Assembly: GCA_900472395.1 (NCBI GenBank)
Contig: UCHV01000014.1
Coordinates: forward strand, 124,001 to 188,000
Length of the DNA: 64,000 nt
Reading direction: 5' to 3'
From: Hyphomicrobiales bacterium
GTDB taxonomy: Bacteria > Pseudomonadota > Alphaproteobacteria > Rhizobiales > Rhizobiaceae
This document shows positions 48,814 to 57,974 of the stretch, one piece after another. Numbering within the stretch: position 1 is the stretch's first letter; the number at the start of each line of letters is the position of its first letter. A program made the position numbers and the translations under genes. The notes beneath the pieces were generated by a model. The model saw nothing but the letters and a program-made list of their open reading frames with translations, ran no database searches and had not been told where the DNA came from.

Positions 48814-49794
48814 TCAGAAGCGGTCGGATACCTGAATGATTGCAGGGCCGAGAATGACGGCGATGAGGACTGGCAGGAAGAACAGGATCATCGGCACGGT
48901 CAGTTTCGGCGGCAGAGCGGCGGCTTTCTTTTCCGCGGCGTTCATGCGCTCATCACGACCCTCCTGAGCCAGCACGCGCAGCGCCTGCGATAGCGGCGTA
49001 CCATAACGTTCAGCCTGGATCAGGGCCGTCGTTACCGCCTTGACGATATCGAGCTGGGTGCGAATGCCGAGGTTTTCGAGTGCAACGCGGCGATCCGGCA
49101 GAAACGAAAGCTCGGCCGTCGTCAGCACCATTTCCTCGGCAAGTTCCGGTGACTGGCTTGCCATTTCCTCGGCAACGCGGCGCATTGCGGCCTCGATGGA
49201 AATGCCGGATTCGACACAGATCAGCATGAGATCGAGCGCATCTGGCCAAGCACGCTTGATAGATGCCTGCCGCTTGCCGACCCTGTTGCTGATATAGATG
49301 TTGGGTGCATAAAAGCCGATATAGCCGACCACGATCGCCGCAAGCATGCGGATCGCGAAGGAATAATCCTTCATGTTCTCCAGCACGAAGATATAGACGA
49401 CGGCCAAGGCCAGGAACACGAAAGGCAGCATGAAGCGTGCCAGAAGGAACATGTTGAGCGCGTTCTGCGAGCGCAAGCCTGCTGCACGAAGGCGATTGAC
49501 GGTATTGTCGTCCACCAGCGCCTTGCGCAGATTGAACCGTTCCACGATCTGGCGAACCGGCTGGTTGTTCTGTGCGCGAAGGCTGCCGCGGGTCTGTTCG
49601 TTTGCCATGCGCGATCGCTCGCGGGCGCGGATCAGTTCGCGTTCCGTCGATACCGCCTTCATGCGCTTGTTGAGATTGTCACCCTCCAGATAAGGGGCGG
49701 CAAGCGAATAGAAGGTGGCAAAGACGGCGACGGCGACGAGCACGGCTATCAGCGTTGTGGGATCGGTCAGGGTGGCTGCGAGTTCCGACGACAT
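48814..49794 (-). CDS. tadC: Tad pilus inner-membrane platform protein TadC
   Basis: 326 residues with a T2SS-F-type domain. There is an N-terminal helix, a central cytoplasmic region with MRRVAEEMASQSPELAEEM and VALENLGIRTQLDIVKAVTT, and C-terminal helices ending ILFFLPVLIAVILGPAIIQ. With TadB it forms the platform through which CpaF drives pilin assembly. It corresponds to the last gene (ctpI) of the Agrobacterium ctp series. Its start lies 10 nt after the tadB stop. Confidence 0.93.
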   Translation of the reverse strand: MSSELAATLTDPTTLIAVLVAVAVFATFYSLAAPYLEGDNLNKRMKAVSTERELIRARERSRMANEQTRGSLRAQNNQPVRQIVERFNLRKALVDDNTVNRLRAAGLRSQNALNMFLLARFMLPFVFLALAVVYIFVLENMKDYSFAIRMLAAIVVGYIGFYAPNIYISNRVGKRQASIKRAWPDALDLMLICVESGISIEAAMRRVAEEMASQSPELAEEMVLTTAELSFLPDRRVALENLGIRTQLDIVKAVTTALIQAERYGTPLSQALRVLAQEGRDERMNAAEKKAAALPPKLTVPMILFFLPVLIAVILGPAIIQVSDRF

Positions 49795-49804
49795 TATCCC
49801 GGCC

Positions 49805-50815
49805 TCAGATGTCGAAGTTGATCATGTTGCGCATGACGAAGATGCCGATCGACATCCAGATGCCGGCTCCCACCATGATGAGGTGGCCGCGCGGATCGGT
49901 GAACAGAACCGCCATGTATTGCGGAGAGGTAAGGGAAACGAGGGTCGCCACGATGAACGGCAATGCGCCGATGATGACGGCCGAAGCCTTGGCTTCCATC
50001 GAAAGCGCACTGACCTTGGCTTTCATCTTGCGGCGGTCGCGCAGCACTTTCGAAAGGTTTCCGATGGCTTCGGAAAGATTGCCGCCGGCCTGACTCTGAA
50101 GCGCGATGACGATGGCAAAAAAGTTGATTTCCGACAGCGGCATGGTCTGCATCATGCGGGCGCAGGCTTCCGGGATGCTCAAACCCACCTGCTGGGATTC
50201 GATGACGCGGCGGAATTCGCTCTTTACCGGTTCCTGGCCGTCGCTGGCAATCAACCGCATCGCGTCGTTCAGCGGCAGGCCCGACTTGATCGAACGGACC
50301 ATGACATCGAGCGCGTTGGGAAATTCTTCGAGAAACTTGTTCTGGCGGCGCTTGACGATAAAACCGACCACCCAGCGCGGCAAGCCGACGCCGGCGACGA
50401 AACCGGCGCCAAGTGCGGCATATATGGGTAGGAAGACGATGAGTATCAGCGCGAAGAAAAGCCCCAAGGCGACACTGATCATGTAGAACTGCGGAAGAGT
50501 GAGCGACATGCCGGATTGCGCCAGCCTGCTCTTGACGCTCTTGTCGCCCTTCTTGCGGGAGTTTTCCTGCTGCTTCTTTTCCAGTTCTTTCAGCGAGTCC
50601 TGCACCGATTTGCGGCGCTTGGACATTTCCTGAACCCGATCGCGAGCAGCCTTCGCGCGTCCGAGGTCGGTCTCTGCCGACTTGACGCGGTTGAGCCGGT
50701 TTTCCGACTTCTTTTCCGTCTCGAGACGACTGAAAAGGACGCCATAAGCGACGGCGCCCGCCGAAATGGCGGCGAGGAGGATGACACCGAGCAGAATGGG
50801 GTCCACACCGAACAT
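49805..50815 (-). CDS. tadB: Tad pilus inner-membrane platform protein TadB
   Basis: 336 residues. An N-terminal membrane helix is followed by a charged coiled coil (about 35-95, rich in Lys/Glu/Arg) and a T2SS-F domain with RRQNKFLEEFPNALDVMVRS, AGNLSEAIGNLSKVL-type sequence and SAVIIGALPFIVATLVSLTS. It works with TadC as the inner-membrane core. It starts one base after the cpaF stop (50817), so it is translated with it. The Agrobacterium name is ctpH. Confidence 0.93.
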   Translation of the reverse strand: MFGVDPILLGVILLAAISAGAVAYGVLFSRLETEKKSENRLNRVKSAETDLGRAKAARDRVQEMSKRRKSVQDSLKELEKKQQENSRKKGDKSVKSRLAQSGMSLTLPQFYMISVALGLFFALILIVFLPIYAALGAGFVAGVGLPRWVVGFIVKRRQNKFLEEFPNALDVMVRSIKSGLPLNDAMRLIASDGQEPVKSEFRRVIESQQVGLSIPEACARMMQTMPLSEINFFAIVIALQSQAGGNLSEAIGNLSKVLRDRRKMKAKVSALSMEAKASAVIIGALPFIVATLVSLTSPQYMAVLFTDPRGHLIMVGAGIWMSIGIFVMRNMINFDI

Positions 50816-50816
50816 A

Positions 50817-52295
50817 TCAAGCCGACTTCTTTTCCATCTCGTCGAGCGCAGCGGCCAGACGACGATCCTCGTTGAAATAGCGGGCGCGATCCCAGAAATG
50901 CGGCTTGACGATGCCGGTCGACATATGGCGGCCGATCAGCCGACCATTGGCATCTTCGCCCTCGATCTCGTAACGCATCAGATCCTGGGTGATGATGACA
51001 TCGCCTTCCATGCCGATCACTTCGGTAATGTGTGTGATACGGCGCGAACCGTCGCGCAGACGTGCAGCCTGGACGATGACGTCGATCGAACCGGCGATGA
51101 TTTCGCGCACGGTTTTGGCCGGCAGCGTGAAACCGCCCATGGCGATCATCGATTCCATACGGCTGAGGCATTCGCGCGGTGTGTTGGCGTGGATCGTACC
51201 CATCGAGCCGTCGTGACCGGTGTTCATGGCCTGCAACAGGTCGAAAACCTCCGGTCCGCGCACTTCACCGACGATGATACGTTCGGGACGCATACGCAGG
51301 CAGTTCTTGACGAGATCGCGCATCGTCACCTCGCCCTCGCCTTCGATATTGGGCGGGCGGGTTTCAAGGCGAACCACGTGCGGCTGCTGCAACTGCAGTT
51401 CGGCCGTATCCTCGCAGGTGATGACGCGTTCGTCGGTATCGATATAACCGGTCAGGCAGTTCAGAAGCGTCGTCTTACCCGAACCGGTACCGCCAGAGAT
51501 GACGACGTTGCAGCGTACACGTCCAATGATCTGCAGGACGGTGGCGCCTTCCGGGCTGATTGATCCGAACTTGACCAGCTGGTCGAGCTTCAGCTTGTCC
51601 TTCTTGAACTTACGGATTGTGAGGGCCGGGCCATCGATGGCAAGCGGCGGCGCGATGACGTTGACACGCGAGCCGTCAGGCAGACGCGCATCGCAGATCG
51701 GCGAGCTTTCATCGACACGGCGGCCAACCTGACTGACGATGCGCTGGCAGATCGACAGAAGCTGCTGATTGTCGCGAAAGCGGATGTCGGATTCGACGGT
51801 CTTGCCGCCGACTTCGATAAAGGTCTGGCCGGAACCGTTGACCATGATATCGGCGATATCGTCACGCGCCAGAAGCGGTTCCAGCGGGCCGTAGCCAAGC
51901 ACATCGTTGCAGATATCCTCGAGCAGTTCCTCCTGCTCGGAAATGGACATCGCAAAATTCTTGATGGTGATGATGTCGTTGACGATATCGCGGATTTCTT
52001 CGCGCGCGCTTTCGCCATCGAGCTTTGCCAGCTGCGACAGGTCGATCGTATCGATCAGCGCCGAAAACACCTGGCTCTTGGTGTCGTAATATCCTTCCGT
52101 ACGCGTCGGACGCTTGCGCGCCGGCGGCGGTGCTGCCGGCGGGCGGTTCACGGTCTTTGCCGGGCTTTCCACCAGAACTTCGGGAACGCTCGGGCGCACG
52201 GCTGCCGGTTCCGGCTGCGAAACCGGTGGCGGCGCAACCGGCGGCGGGCTGATGCCCGCCTTGCCAAAGCCTTCGTTTCCGCGTTTTCCAAACAT
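50817..52295 (-). CDS. cpaF: Tad pilus assembly ATPase CpaF/TadA
   Basis: 492 residues. Residues 1-65 are Pro-rich and disordered. The secretion ATPase core has the N-domain and then Walker [10 protein letters not shown] at 268-276, the Asp box [20 protein letters not shown], Walker [17 protein letters not shown] near residue 343 and the His box [20 protein letters not shown]. This hexameric ATPase powers pilus extension, and in Caulobacter also retraction. The order cpaE, cpaF, tadB, tadC is conserved. The Agrobacterium name is ctpG. Confidence 0.96.
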   Translation of the reverse strand: MFGKRGNEGFGKAGISPPPVAPPPVSQPEPAAVRPSVPEVLVESPAKTVNRPPAAPPPARKRPTRTEGYYDTKSQVFSALIDTIDLSQLAKLDGESAREEIRDIVNDIITIKNFAMSISEQEELLEDICNDVLGYGPLEPLLARDDIADIMVNGSGQTFIEVGGKTVESDIRFRDNQQLLSICQRIVSQVGRRVDESSPICDARLPDGSRVNVIAPPLAIDGPALTIRKFKKDKLKLDQLVKFGSISPEGATVLQIIGRVRCNVVISGGTGSGKTTLLNCLTGYIDTDERVITCEDTAELQLQQPHVVRLETRPPNIEGEGEVTMRDLVKNCLRMRPERIIVGEVRGPEVFDLLQAMNTGHDGSMGTIHANTPRECLSRMESMIAMGGFTLPAKTVREIIAGSIDVIVQAARLRDGSRRITHITEVIGMEGDVIITQDLMRYEIEGEDANGRLIGRHMSTGIVKPHFWDRARYFNEDRRLAAALDEMEKKSA

Positions 52296-52327
52296 TCTAC
52301 GATCCAGTCGTTACGACGCGTTACAGA

Positions 52328-53614
52328 TCAGCCGCGACGGAAGCGGCCAAGCACATTGCCAAGGCCGCCTTTCTTGGCGCGTTTTACCGCGGCACGTCCG
52401 GTGACGATGTGCGAGATCTGGGAAAAGGTTTCTGCCGCAGCCGATTTCGGATCGACCTCGGCAATCATGCGGCCGCTGTTGGCGGCATTGCCAAACAGTT
52501 GCGCATCGAACGGCAGGATGGCGATCGGCTGCATTTCCAACGGTTCGACGAAATCCGCCGGCGCGATCTCCGGGCGCTTGAGCATGCCCACCTGGTTGAG
52601 AACGAGATGCGGCGGACGATCGTTCGGCCGCAACTTCTTCAACGCATCCAGCATGTTCTTGGTGTTGCGCAGGTTGGCGAGATCGGGCACCGCGGTAATG
52701 ACGACTTCATCGACCTCGGCGAGCACCGAGCGCGTCCATTCCGACCAGGCATGCGGCACGTCCAAAACAGCGACCGGAGCCGTGCGTTGCAGGACTTCCA
52801 TGACCGGACGGAAAGCACCGCCGTCGAAATCGTAAGCTCGGTCCAGGAGCGATGGAGCGGACAGAAGCGACAGATGCTGCGAGCATTTGGTCAGCAGACG
52901 ATCCAGAAAAACCTCGTCCAGACGCTCAGGCGCGAAAACGGCCTCGGCAATGCCTTGGGCAGGATCCTGGTCGAAATCGATATTGGCCGTGCCGTAAGCG
53001 AGATCGAGGTCGGCAAGAATGGTTTCGGTCGAAAACAGCGATGAGATACCGAAAGCGCAGTTATGCGCTATGGTCGAGGAACCGCTTCCGCCCTTGGCGC
53101 CGATGAATGCAATCGACTTGCCGAGCGGTTCAGCCTCGGGATCGACGAAAATTGCCGAAACCGCGCCCAAAAGGTCTGCCATCGAGACCGGCGCCACCAT
53201 GTATTCGGAAATACCGTTGCGGATCAGATCCCGGTAAAGCGTGATGTCGTTATAGCGGCCGATGAGGATCACCCGCGTCGACGGATCGCAAACCTGCGCA
53301 AGCGGAGCCAGTTCCGCCAGAAGATTGCGCGGCTCGGCGTGAGTTTCCAGGATGATGAGGTTGGGGGTTGGCGTAGATGCAAACATCTGCGCTGCGGCAT
53401 CGACGCTGCCACTGGTGATACGCAGATTGACCTTGGCCATGCGGCGATCGTTGGCCAAGCGCTCCATAACCCGGTGCAGGCCATCGCTTTCGCAAAAAAC
53501 ATGCACGGAAATGCGCGGCAGCGGCCGCATATTTTCCAGCTCAGACTCGCGCACCATTTCGTCTTCCGCCTGCGAAGCTGCAGGATTGACGCGATATTCC
53601 ACGGACCCGATCAT
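52328..53614 (-). CDS. cpaE: Tad pilus localisation ATPase CpaE/TadZ
   Basis: 428 residues. The N-terminal half (about 33-160) is a receiver-like domain in which the phospho-acceptor position reads LIILETHAEP (Glu, not Asp), so it is not a classic phosphorylated receiver. The C-terminal half is a ParA/MinD-like ATPase with a deviant Walker A (AKGGSGSSTIAHN), where the usual GK lysine is a serine as in other CpaE proteins, then ADLDLAYGTANIDFDQDPAQ. CpaE/TadZ marks the site of pilus assembly, often at a pole. The Agrobacterium name is ctpF. Confidence 0.93.
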   Translation of the reverse strand: MIGSVEYRVNPAASQAEDEMVRESELENMRPLPRISVHVFCESDGLHRVMERLANDRRMAKVNLRITSGSVDAAAQMFASTPTPNLIILETHAEPRNLLAELAPLAQVCDPSTRVILIGRYNDITLYRDLIRNGISEYMVAPVSMADLLGAVSAIFVDPEAEPLGKSIAFIGAKGGSGSSTIAHNCAFGISSLFSTETILADLDLAYGTANIDFDQDPAQGIAEAVFAPERLDEVFLDRLLTKCSQHLSLLSAPSLLDRAYDFDGGAFRPVMEVLQRTAPVAVLDVPHAWSEWTRSVLAEVDEVVITAVPDLANLRNTKNMLDALKKLRPNDRPPHLVLNQVGMLKRPEIAPADFVEPLEMQPIAILPFDAQLFGNAANSGRMIAEVDPKSAAAETFSQISHIVTGRAAVKRAKKGGLGNVLGRFRRG

Positions 53615-53645
53615 GATTTGGTCTCCCTCGTGACGATCTTCGCGA

Positions 53646-54335
53646 TCAATTGTCCATGTCTTTCAACTTGGTGTAGGCACCGCGGTAATTTTCCATGACC
53701 TTGCCGCGCTGCACCGCATCCGGCGGTGTCATGCGGCGGGGTCCGAGAAGATCGTGCGGGTTGGCGATCTGGGCGGCGAGGTTCCGCTGGCTGGCGCAGC
53801 CGAAATTGTAATAATTGTCGTTCTGCGTCGTATTGAGCGTCATGTCCGCCGGCCATTCGCCACAGGGGCTGGTCTGTGCCGTGACGGCATTATAGGTCAG
53901 GCGGATGGGGGCCGGATCGCCCGATCCCGTCGCGAAACGAGCGTGCAGGATCTTGTTTTTCGGCACACCCATGCGCACCATCAGGCGCCTTATTTCGCCC
54001 GCCGCCGAAGCCGCTGCACCATCGTTGACCGAGCCTTTCGGCGTCTGGATCTGGATGATGCCGGTCGACGCGCGGCGATATTCATCGACAAAACCGGCGA
54101 TGACTTCGCTTTGGCCACGGGTCAGGCCTTCGTCTCCCATGGCAACGGGGATGTCGATCGACTTTTGACCTTCGGCAACGACGATCGGATGGCGGGTACG
54201 GTAATCATCCGGAACCGAGCCGGTGACGACGCGATCGGCGCAACCCGAAACGAGAACCGCAAGGCCGACAACGGCAGCAACAGCGGGAAGACGGCCTGCA
54301 AAAGCTGCGGGTACAAAGGTTATGGCCTTGGTCAT
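53646..54335 (-). CDS. cpaD: Tad pilus lipoprotein CpaD
   Basis: 229 residues from the ATG at 54335, which gives a good lipoprotein signal ending LAVLVSGC. An ATG at 54398 overlaps the cpaC stop (ATGA), suggests translational coupling and would add 21 residues. The body has YRTRHPIVVAEGQKSIDIPV, SEVIAGFVDEYRRASTGIIQ and SPCGEWPADMTLNTTQNDNY, followed by the NFGCASQRNLAAQIANPHDL motif near the end that is typical of CpaD. It assists the secretin in the outer membrane. The Agrobacterium name is ctpE. Confidence 0.92.
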   Translation of the reverse strand: MTKAITFVPAAFAGRLPAVAAVVGLAVLVSGCADRVVTGSVPDDYRTRHPIVVAEGQKSIDIPVAMGDEGLTRGQSEVIAGFVDEYRRASTGIIQIQTPKGSVNDGAAASAAGEIRRLMVRMGVPKNKILHARFATGSGDPAPIRLTYNAVTAQTSPCGEWPADMTLNTTQNDNYYNFGCASQRNLAAQIANPHDLLGPRRMTPPDAVQRGKVMENYRGAYTKLKDMDN

Positions 54336-54394
54336 GGGTCGGCGTCTTTCCTGTGCGCTGCCTGCCTTGATGATGGGAGTGAAGGAGTTGTCCG

Positions 54395-55870
54395 TCATTT
54401 GTAGATGAACCCGACATTGCCGTGGTAAGGCTCGCTCGGCGGTGCAGTTTCGCGGCGGCCATAAATCTTGTTCACGTGACCGAGGAAGACGCTTGCCGCA
54501 TCGCTCGCCGGATTGAAGTTGTCATCCGGACGGGAAAGGTCGTTGCGGGCGACCGGACGCACCAGATAGGGCGTGGCGATGATGACGAGTTCCGTTTCTC
54601 TACGGTCCGAAGTCTTTTTGCGGAATGCCGCGCCCAGCAATGGAATTTTCGACGCACCCGGCGTGCCGCTCATTGTTTGCTGAGAATCATCTCGGATCAG
54701 GCCAGCAAGCGTCATCGATCCACCCGATGGCAATTCAACAACTGTTTCCGCATCGCGCTTGCGATATTCCGCGCCGCTAGTTCTGCCTTCCAACGGCTCG
54801 GAAACAGATGTTTGAATACGCAAACTGATCCGACCGGATGACAGGACTGTCGGCGTGAAAGCAAGTCCAATGCCGTACTTGTAAGGCGTTACCGTCGTGA
54901 CACCGTCGGGCCCTATGCTGGTGTAGAGAATTTCACCGCCGGAATTGAACGTAGCAGATTGCCCGGAAATCGCCGTAAGCGTTGGTTCTGCCAAAGTCCT
55001 GATAGCGTTTGCCTGCTCCAGCGCGCTCAGGACCATTCTTATACTGAACTTGCCGACATTGCCGATGCCGGTCGCCTGAATTCCGTCTGAATCGGTTATT
55101 GCCTGAAGAACATTCAAGTTCGAACCGGTTCCAGCAGCACTGCGCGCGAAGGCATTGTCAAAACCAAGCTGCTTGACCACCTCGCGCCGGATTTCGGCGA
55201 CGGTGATCTTCAGCATTACCTGATCTTCGCCTTCAACGGTCAGCATGTTCTGGATCTGCGAGACCTGCCGACCCTCGTCATTGTTGACGTCCTTGCGGCT
55301 TGTGGCTTCGCCGCCCTTGAGGAATATCTGCGCCAGCTTTTCAGCCTTGGTCGAATCCTGTGGTGTACGCACATTGCCGCTCAGGACGATGTTGTCCGAG
55401 ATGATCTCGACCTTGATGTTGGAATCCGGCATGAAACGGCGCAGGTTCTGTTCAAGACCCGCGATATCGCGCTCTATCTCAAGATCGATGCTGACGACTT
55501 CTTCGCCTTTCGGGCCAAAGACGAAGATATTCGTCTGGCCGACGGTTTTGCCGAAGAGATAAATGCGCCGTGAGGTGCGGGTTACCGCGTCGGCGATGGT
55601 CGGATCCGCCACGAGAATATCATGCGCATCCGCTGGCAGGTCGACGACGATAGCCTTGTTGAGACCGATCTTCAGACGGCGGCGAACACCGGTACCGGCC
55701 TCGTTGATCCGGATGATGCTTTCCTGCGCGGCCTGAGCCTCGGCGGGAGCAAAGCCCGAAATGCCTGCACCAATCGGAAAACCTGAAAAGGCAATGCAGA
55801 ATGACAGGCTCGCCGCTGCGGATGTGCGGAGTTTATTCTTGAAGCTAACCACCTGAGCGTTCCTGTTCAT
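54395..55870 (-). CDS. cpaC: Tad pilus secretin CpaC/RcpA
   Basis: 491 residues. A long signal peptide ends near APAEAQA. The N-domain (about 60-140) has LKIGLNKAIVVDLPADAHDI, LVADPTIADAVTR and RRIYLFGKTVGQTNIFVFGP, a BON-like region follows (NIKVEIISDNIVLSGNVRTP), and the secretin core (about 240-470) contains EPTLTAISGQSATFNSGGEI, then VVELPSGGSMTLAGLIRDDS and VIATPYLVRPVA. It forms the outer-membrane channel for the pilus. Its start overlaps the cpaB stop by four bases. The Agrobacterium name is ctpD. Confidence 0.95.
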   Translation of the reverse strand: MNRNAQVVSFKNKLRTSAAASLSFCIAFSGFPIGAGISGFAPAEAQAAQESIIRINEAGTGVRRRLKIGLNKAIVVDLPADAHDILVADPTIADAVTRTSRRIYLFGKTVGQTNIFVFGPKGEEVVSIDLEIERDIAGLEQNLRRFMPDSNIKVEIISDNIVLSGNVRTPQDSTKAEKLAQIFLKGGEATSRKDVNNDEGRQVSQIQNMLTVEGEDQVMLKITVAEIRREVVKQLGFDNAFARSAAGTGSNLNVLQAITDSDGIQATGIGNVGKFSIRMVLSALEQANAIRTLAEPTLTAISGQSATFNSGGEILYTSIGPDGVTTVTPYKYGIGLAFTPTVLSSGRISLRIQTSVSEPLEGRTSGAEYRKRDAETVVELPSGGSMTLAGLIRDDSQQTMSGTPGASKIPLLGAAFRKKTSDRRETELVIIATPYLVRPVARNDLSRPDDNFNPASDAASVFLGHVNKIYGRRETAPPSEPYHGNVGFIYK

Positions 55871-56658
55871 TGTTGTGTCGCCTGCGTCCCTGTCACGATC
55901 TGACCGGATTTGATGACCTGGACCTGCCCCTTGTCGCCGCCGGCGAGGAGATAATCCGGTGCTGTCGTGTCCGGCTCCTGGGCATCGGCAACCGAACGCA
56001 ATGCGAGAGTAAGACGGCTGGCCATCTGCTGGGCGACAGCGATGACTTTGGCCTGATCGGGTGTAAGTTCAAGCGTTGCAGTCGTACCGACGACAGCCTT
56101 GGAACCGTCTTCGTTTTCCTGGATCTGCTGATCGATCGCCAGCACGCGGATATTGCTGAGAATGTCTTCCGTCCGGAATGCGCCATCATCTCCCTTGCGG
56201 ACCATGATGACATCGACGCGGTCATTGGGCAGCACGAAGCCGCCGGCGCCGGTCGCCACGGAAATATCCGTCGCCACCGCGCGTTTACCTGCCGGCAAAA
56301 GGGAGGACATGATGCGACTGGAGGAGTCGGCAACTTTTTCCGGCCGCACGGGCTCGCCTTCGAACAGCGGAAAACGCACGACGGAGCCTGTCAGCTCGTT
56401 GATGGCTTCCGGCCGCTCACGATCGGTGATCAAGCCCTGAACGACGCCGCTTTCGGGCCATCCTACCCAGCGCAGCGATTCACCGTTGAGCCTGCTGCCC
56501 ACAGGAAGATTGGCTGCCGAAACAAGCACGTTGACGGTCGGCGCCTGACGAACGATTTCCTGAACGGTAGCACCACCGCCCATTTGCATGGCCAGCATAC
56601 CGGCCAACCCGGCTGCGACCACGGCAACTGTGAGGATGATTATACGAGCAGGTTTCAT
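55867..56658 (-). CDS. cpaB: Tad pilus assembly protein CpaB/RcpC
   Basis: 263 residues. An N-terminal membrane anchor (ARIIILTVAVVAAGLAGMLA) precedes a SAF domain with NVLVSAANLPVGSRLNGESL and RFPLFEGEPVRPEKVADSSS, then VATDISVATGAGGFVLPNDR and VDVIMV. CpaB is periplasmic and probably links the secretin to peptidoglycan or stabilises it. It is coupled to cpaC by a 4-nt overlap and separated from cpaA by 118 nt. The Agrobacterium name is ctpC. Confidence 0.93.
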   Translation of the reverse strand: MKPARIIILTVAVVAAGLAGMLAMQMGGGATVQEIVRQAPTVNVLVSAANLPVGSRLNGESLRWVGWPESGVVQGLITDRERPEAINELTGSVVRFPLFEGEPVRPEKVADSSSRIMSSLLPAGKRAVATDISVATGAGGFVLPNDRVDVIMVRKGDDGAFRTEDILSNIRVLAIDQQIQENEDGSKAVVGTTATLELTPDQAKVIAVAQQMASRLTLALRSVADAQEPDTTAPDYLLAGGDKGQVQVIKSGQIVTGTQATQQ

Positions 56659-56776
56659 GACAGCTTCCTGGAGGACTACTTAAGTCTTCCCGGACAATGG
56701 CCGCCAATGGTGTAATTATGGTTAATGGAGGCCTTACATTTTCGGTTAACGTCCCGTTCTCGAAGTAAAACCGAAG

Positions 56777-57301
56777 TTAACTTGCAGCGCGCATCGCCAT
56801 TGCAACGATAGGTGCATATTCATAGGTCATGAAACCGGCAATCGCGATGCCGATACCGTAAGGTATCTTGTTGGCTGTCGTCAGCGACTTCGGAAGCGCG
56901 ACACCCATGGCCAGAACAGTATTCGAGTGGGCGCGGATCATGAGAATGGCGATGGTCAGCACGCCGCCGAGAAAGGCGGTGGCGACCAGAAAGATCATCA
57001 GGGATTGATTGAAGCCGAACCAGCAGGCGGCTGCGGTCAGCAGCTTGGCATCTCCGCCACCCATGACATTGGCGGCAAACAAACAAAAACACACGACGAA
57101 TACTGCAAGACCCGCCACGAAACTCATGCCGACATCCGGCCATGGGAGACCGAGGACGGGAGCGAAAAGAAAAAAGGACAACACCAGGACTGCGGGTATG
57201 GCGTTTGGGATTGTCATGCGCGTCAAATCGCTGATTGCGGCAAGCGCCAATCCCGCCGGCAGAATGCAAAGGACCAAATATCCAATAATCATGCTTGCCA
57301 T
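56777..57301 (-). CDS. cpaA: Tad prepilin peptidase CpaA/TadV
   Basis: 174 residues with about six hydrophobic segments. The two catalytic aspartates of type IV prepilin peptidases are seen in ISDLTRMTIPN (near residue 25) and VMGGGDAKLLTAAA. It is the short TadV form, without the N-methylation domain. It removes the leader of the Flp pilin and the pseudopilins TadE and TadF. It lies 111 nt downstream of pilA, with a strong hairpin in between. The Agrobacterium name is ctpB. Confidence 0.94.
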   Translation of the reverse strand: MASMIIGYLVLCILPAGLALAAISDLTRMTIPNAIPAVLVLSFFLFAPVLGLPWPDVGMSFVAGLAVFVVCFCLFAANVMGGGDAKLLTAAACWFGFNQSLMIFLVATAFLGGVLTIAILMIRAHSNTVLAMGVALPKSLTTANKIPYGIGIAIAGFMTYEYAPIVAMAMRAAS

Positions 57302-57352
57302 ATCGCCTCTTACGCCGGTCGACTCGCCGGTCTATGTGACTTCCCGAAACGA

Positions 57353-57380
57353 GCGAAGCCGCCCAAGCAGGCGGCTTCGC
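57353..57380 (-). terminator. Hairpin between pilA and cpaA
   Basis: Perfect 11-bp stem GCGAAGCCGCC / GGCGGCTTCGC with a 6-nt loop, 33 nt after the pilA stop. The weak T-content behind it suggests partial termination or 3'-end protection of a separate, abundant pilA mRNA. Confidence 0.6.
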
Positions 57381-57412
57381 AAAACATCATCTAACTTTGG
57401 TAAGCTATTGGC

Positions 57413-57598
57413 TTACTGATACTTGTTAGCTGCGTTGCCCATCTTGTTGGAGATGCCAGTGAACGTGTTGTTCAGCGCGCCGCCGAGGGTGGTTGCACCA
57501 GCGATCAGAGCGACGGAAATCAGGGCTGCGATCAGGCCATATTCGATGGCGGTCGCACCAGATTCGTCCTTCATGAAACGAGCGAAAATCTTGGACAT
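57413..57598 (-). CDS. pilA: Flp/Fap major pilin PilA
   Basis: 61 residues, the usual size of Flp pilins, starting behind GGAGAGAAGT. The leader ends at ...KDESG and the mature part begins ATAIEYGLIAALISVALI, with Glu at +5 and Tyr at +6 as required for class IVb pilins. The C-terminus (FTGISNKMGNAANKYQ) is hydrophilic. It is the structural subunit of the thin adhesive Tad pilus. The Agrobacterium name is ctpA. It is first in the minus-strand tad series. Confidence 0.96.
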   Translation of the reverse strand: MSKIFARFMKDESGATAIEYGLIAALISVALIAGATTLGGALNNTFTGISNKMGNAANKYQ

Positions 57599-57974
57599 AC
57601 TTCTCTCCTAAGTCTACGTTGTTCTTCAGCACTACCGACAACTGTTGTCCGCTGTTCGGATGAGCAAAACCTACCGAAAGCCGATTTCAATCCGCTTAAC
57701 GAATTCGGTTACCAGAAGATTAATTCTTTGATGCCAATGACTTGGTAAACAATATGAAAATGAAAACCGGAGAATACCTTGCGATTTTCCGCGCTTTATA
57801 TTTGCTCGAAATCTGAAATCACAACATTCAGTTATATTTCAATTCCTGCCTCGACGCTTAAAACGGCACGCAAAGGCAATACTATAACGCCGCCATCGAC
57901 ATGAGGTTAACCGGGCATTCACCATTCGCGATCATGCTTGCGCCAACTCGCACGCGTAAAGGCCGTTTGGAAAC
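57599..57974. other. 376-nt divergent regulatory region between pilA and the secretin-N-domain gene
   Basis: No coding frame is convincing. It is AT-richer than its surroundings. It holds a CtrA-like TTAC-N7-TTAA at 57709-57723 and a GGTTAACC near 57907. It must contain promoters for pilA on the left and for the plus-strand gene on the right. A -10/-35 pair could not be assigned with confidence. Confidence 0.5.
57709..57723 (-). promoter_or_regulatory. CtrA-like site upstream of pilA
   Basis: TTACCAGAAGATTAA, which read on the minus strand is TTAA-N7-GTAA, one base off the CtrA consensus, 111 nt before the pilA start. In Caulobacter pilA transcription depends on CtrA; here the link is inference. 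Confidence 0.3.
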
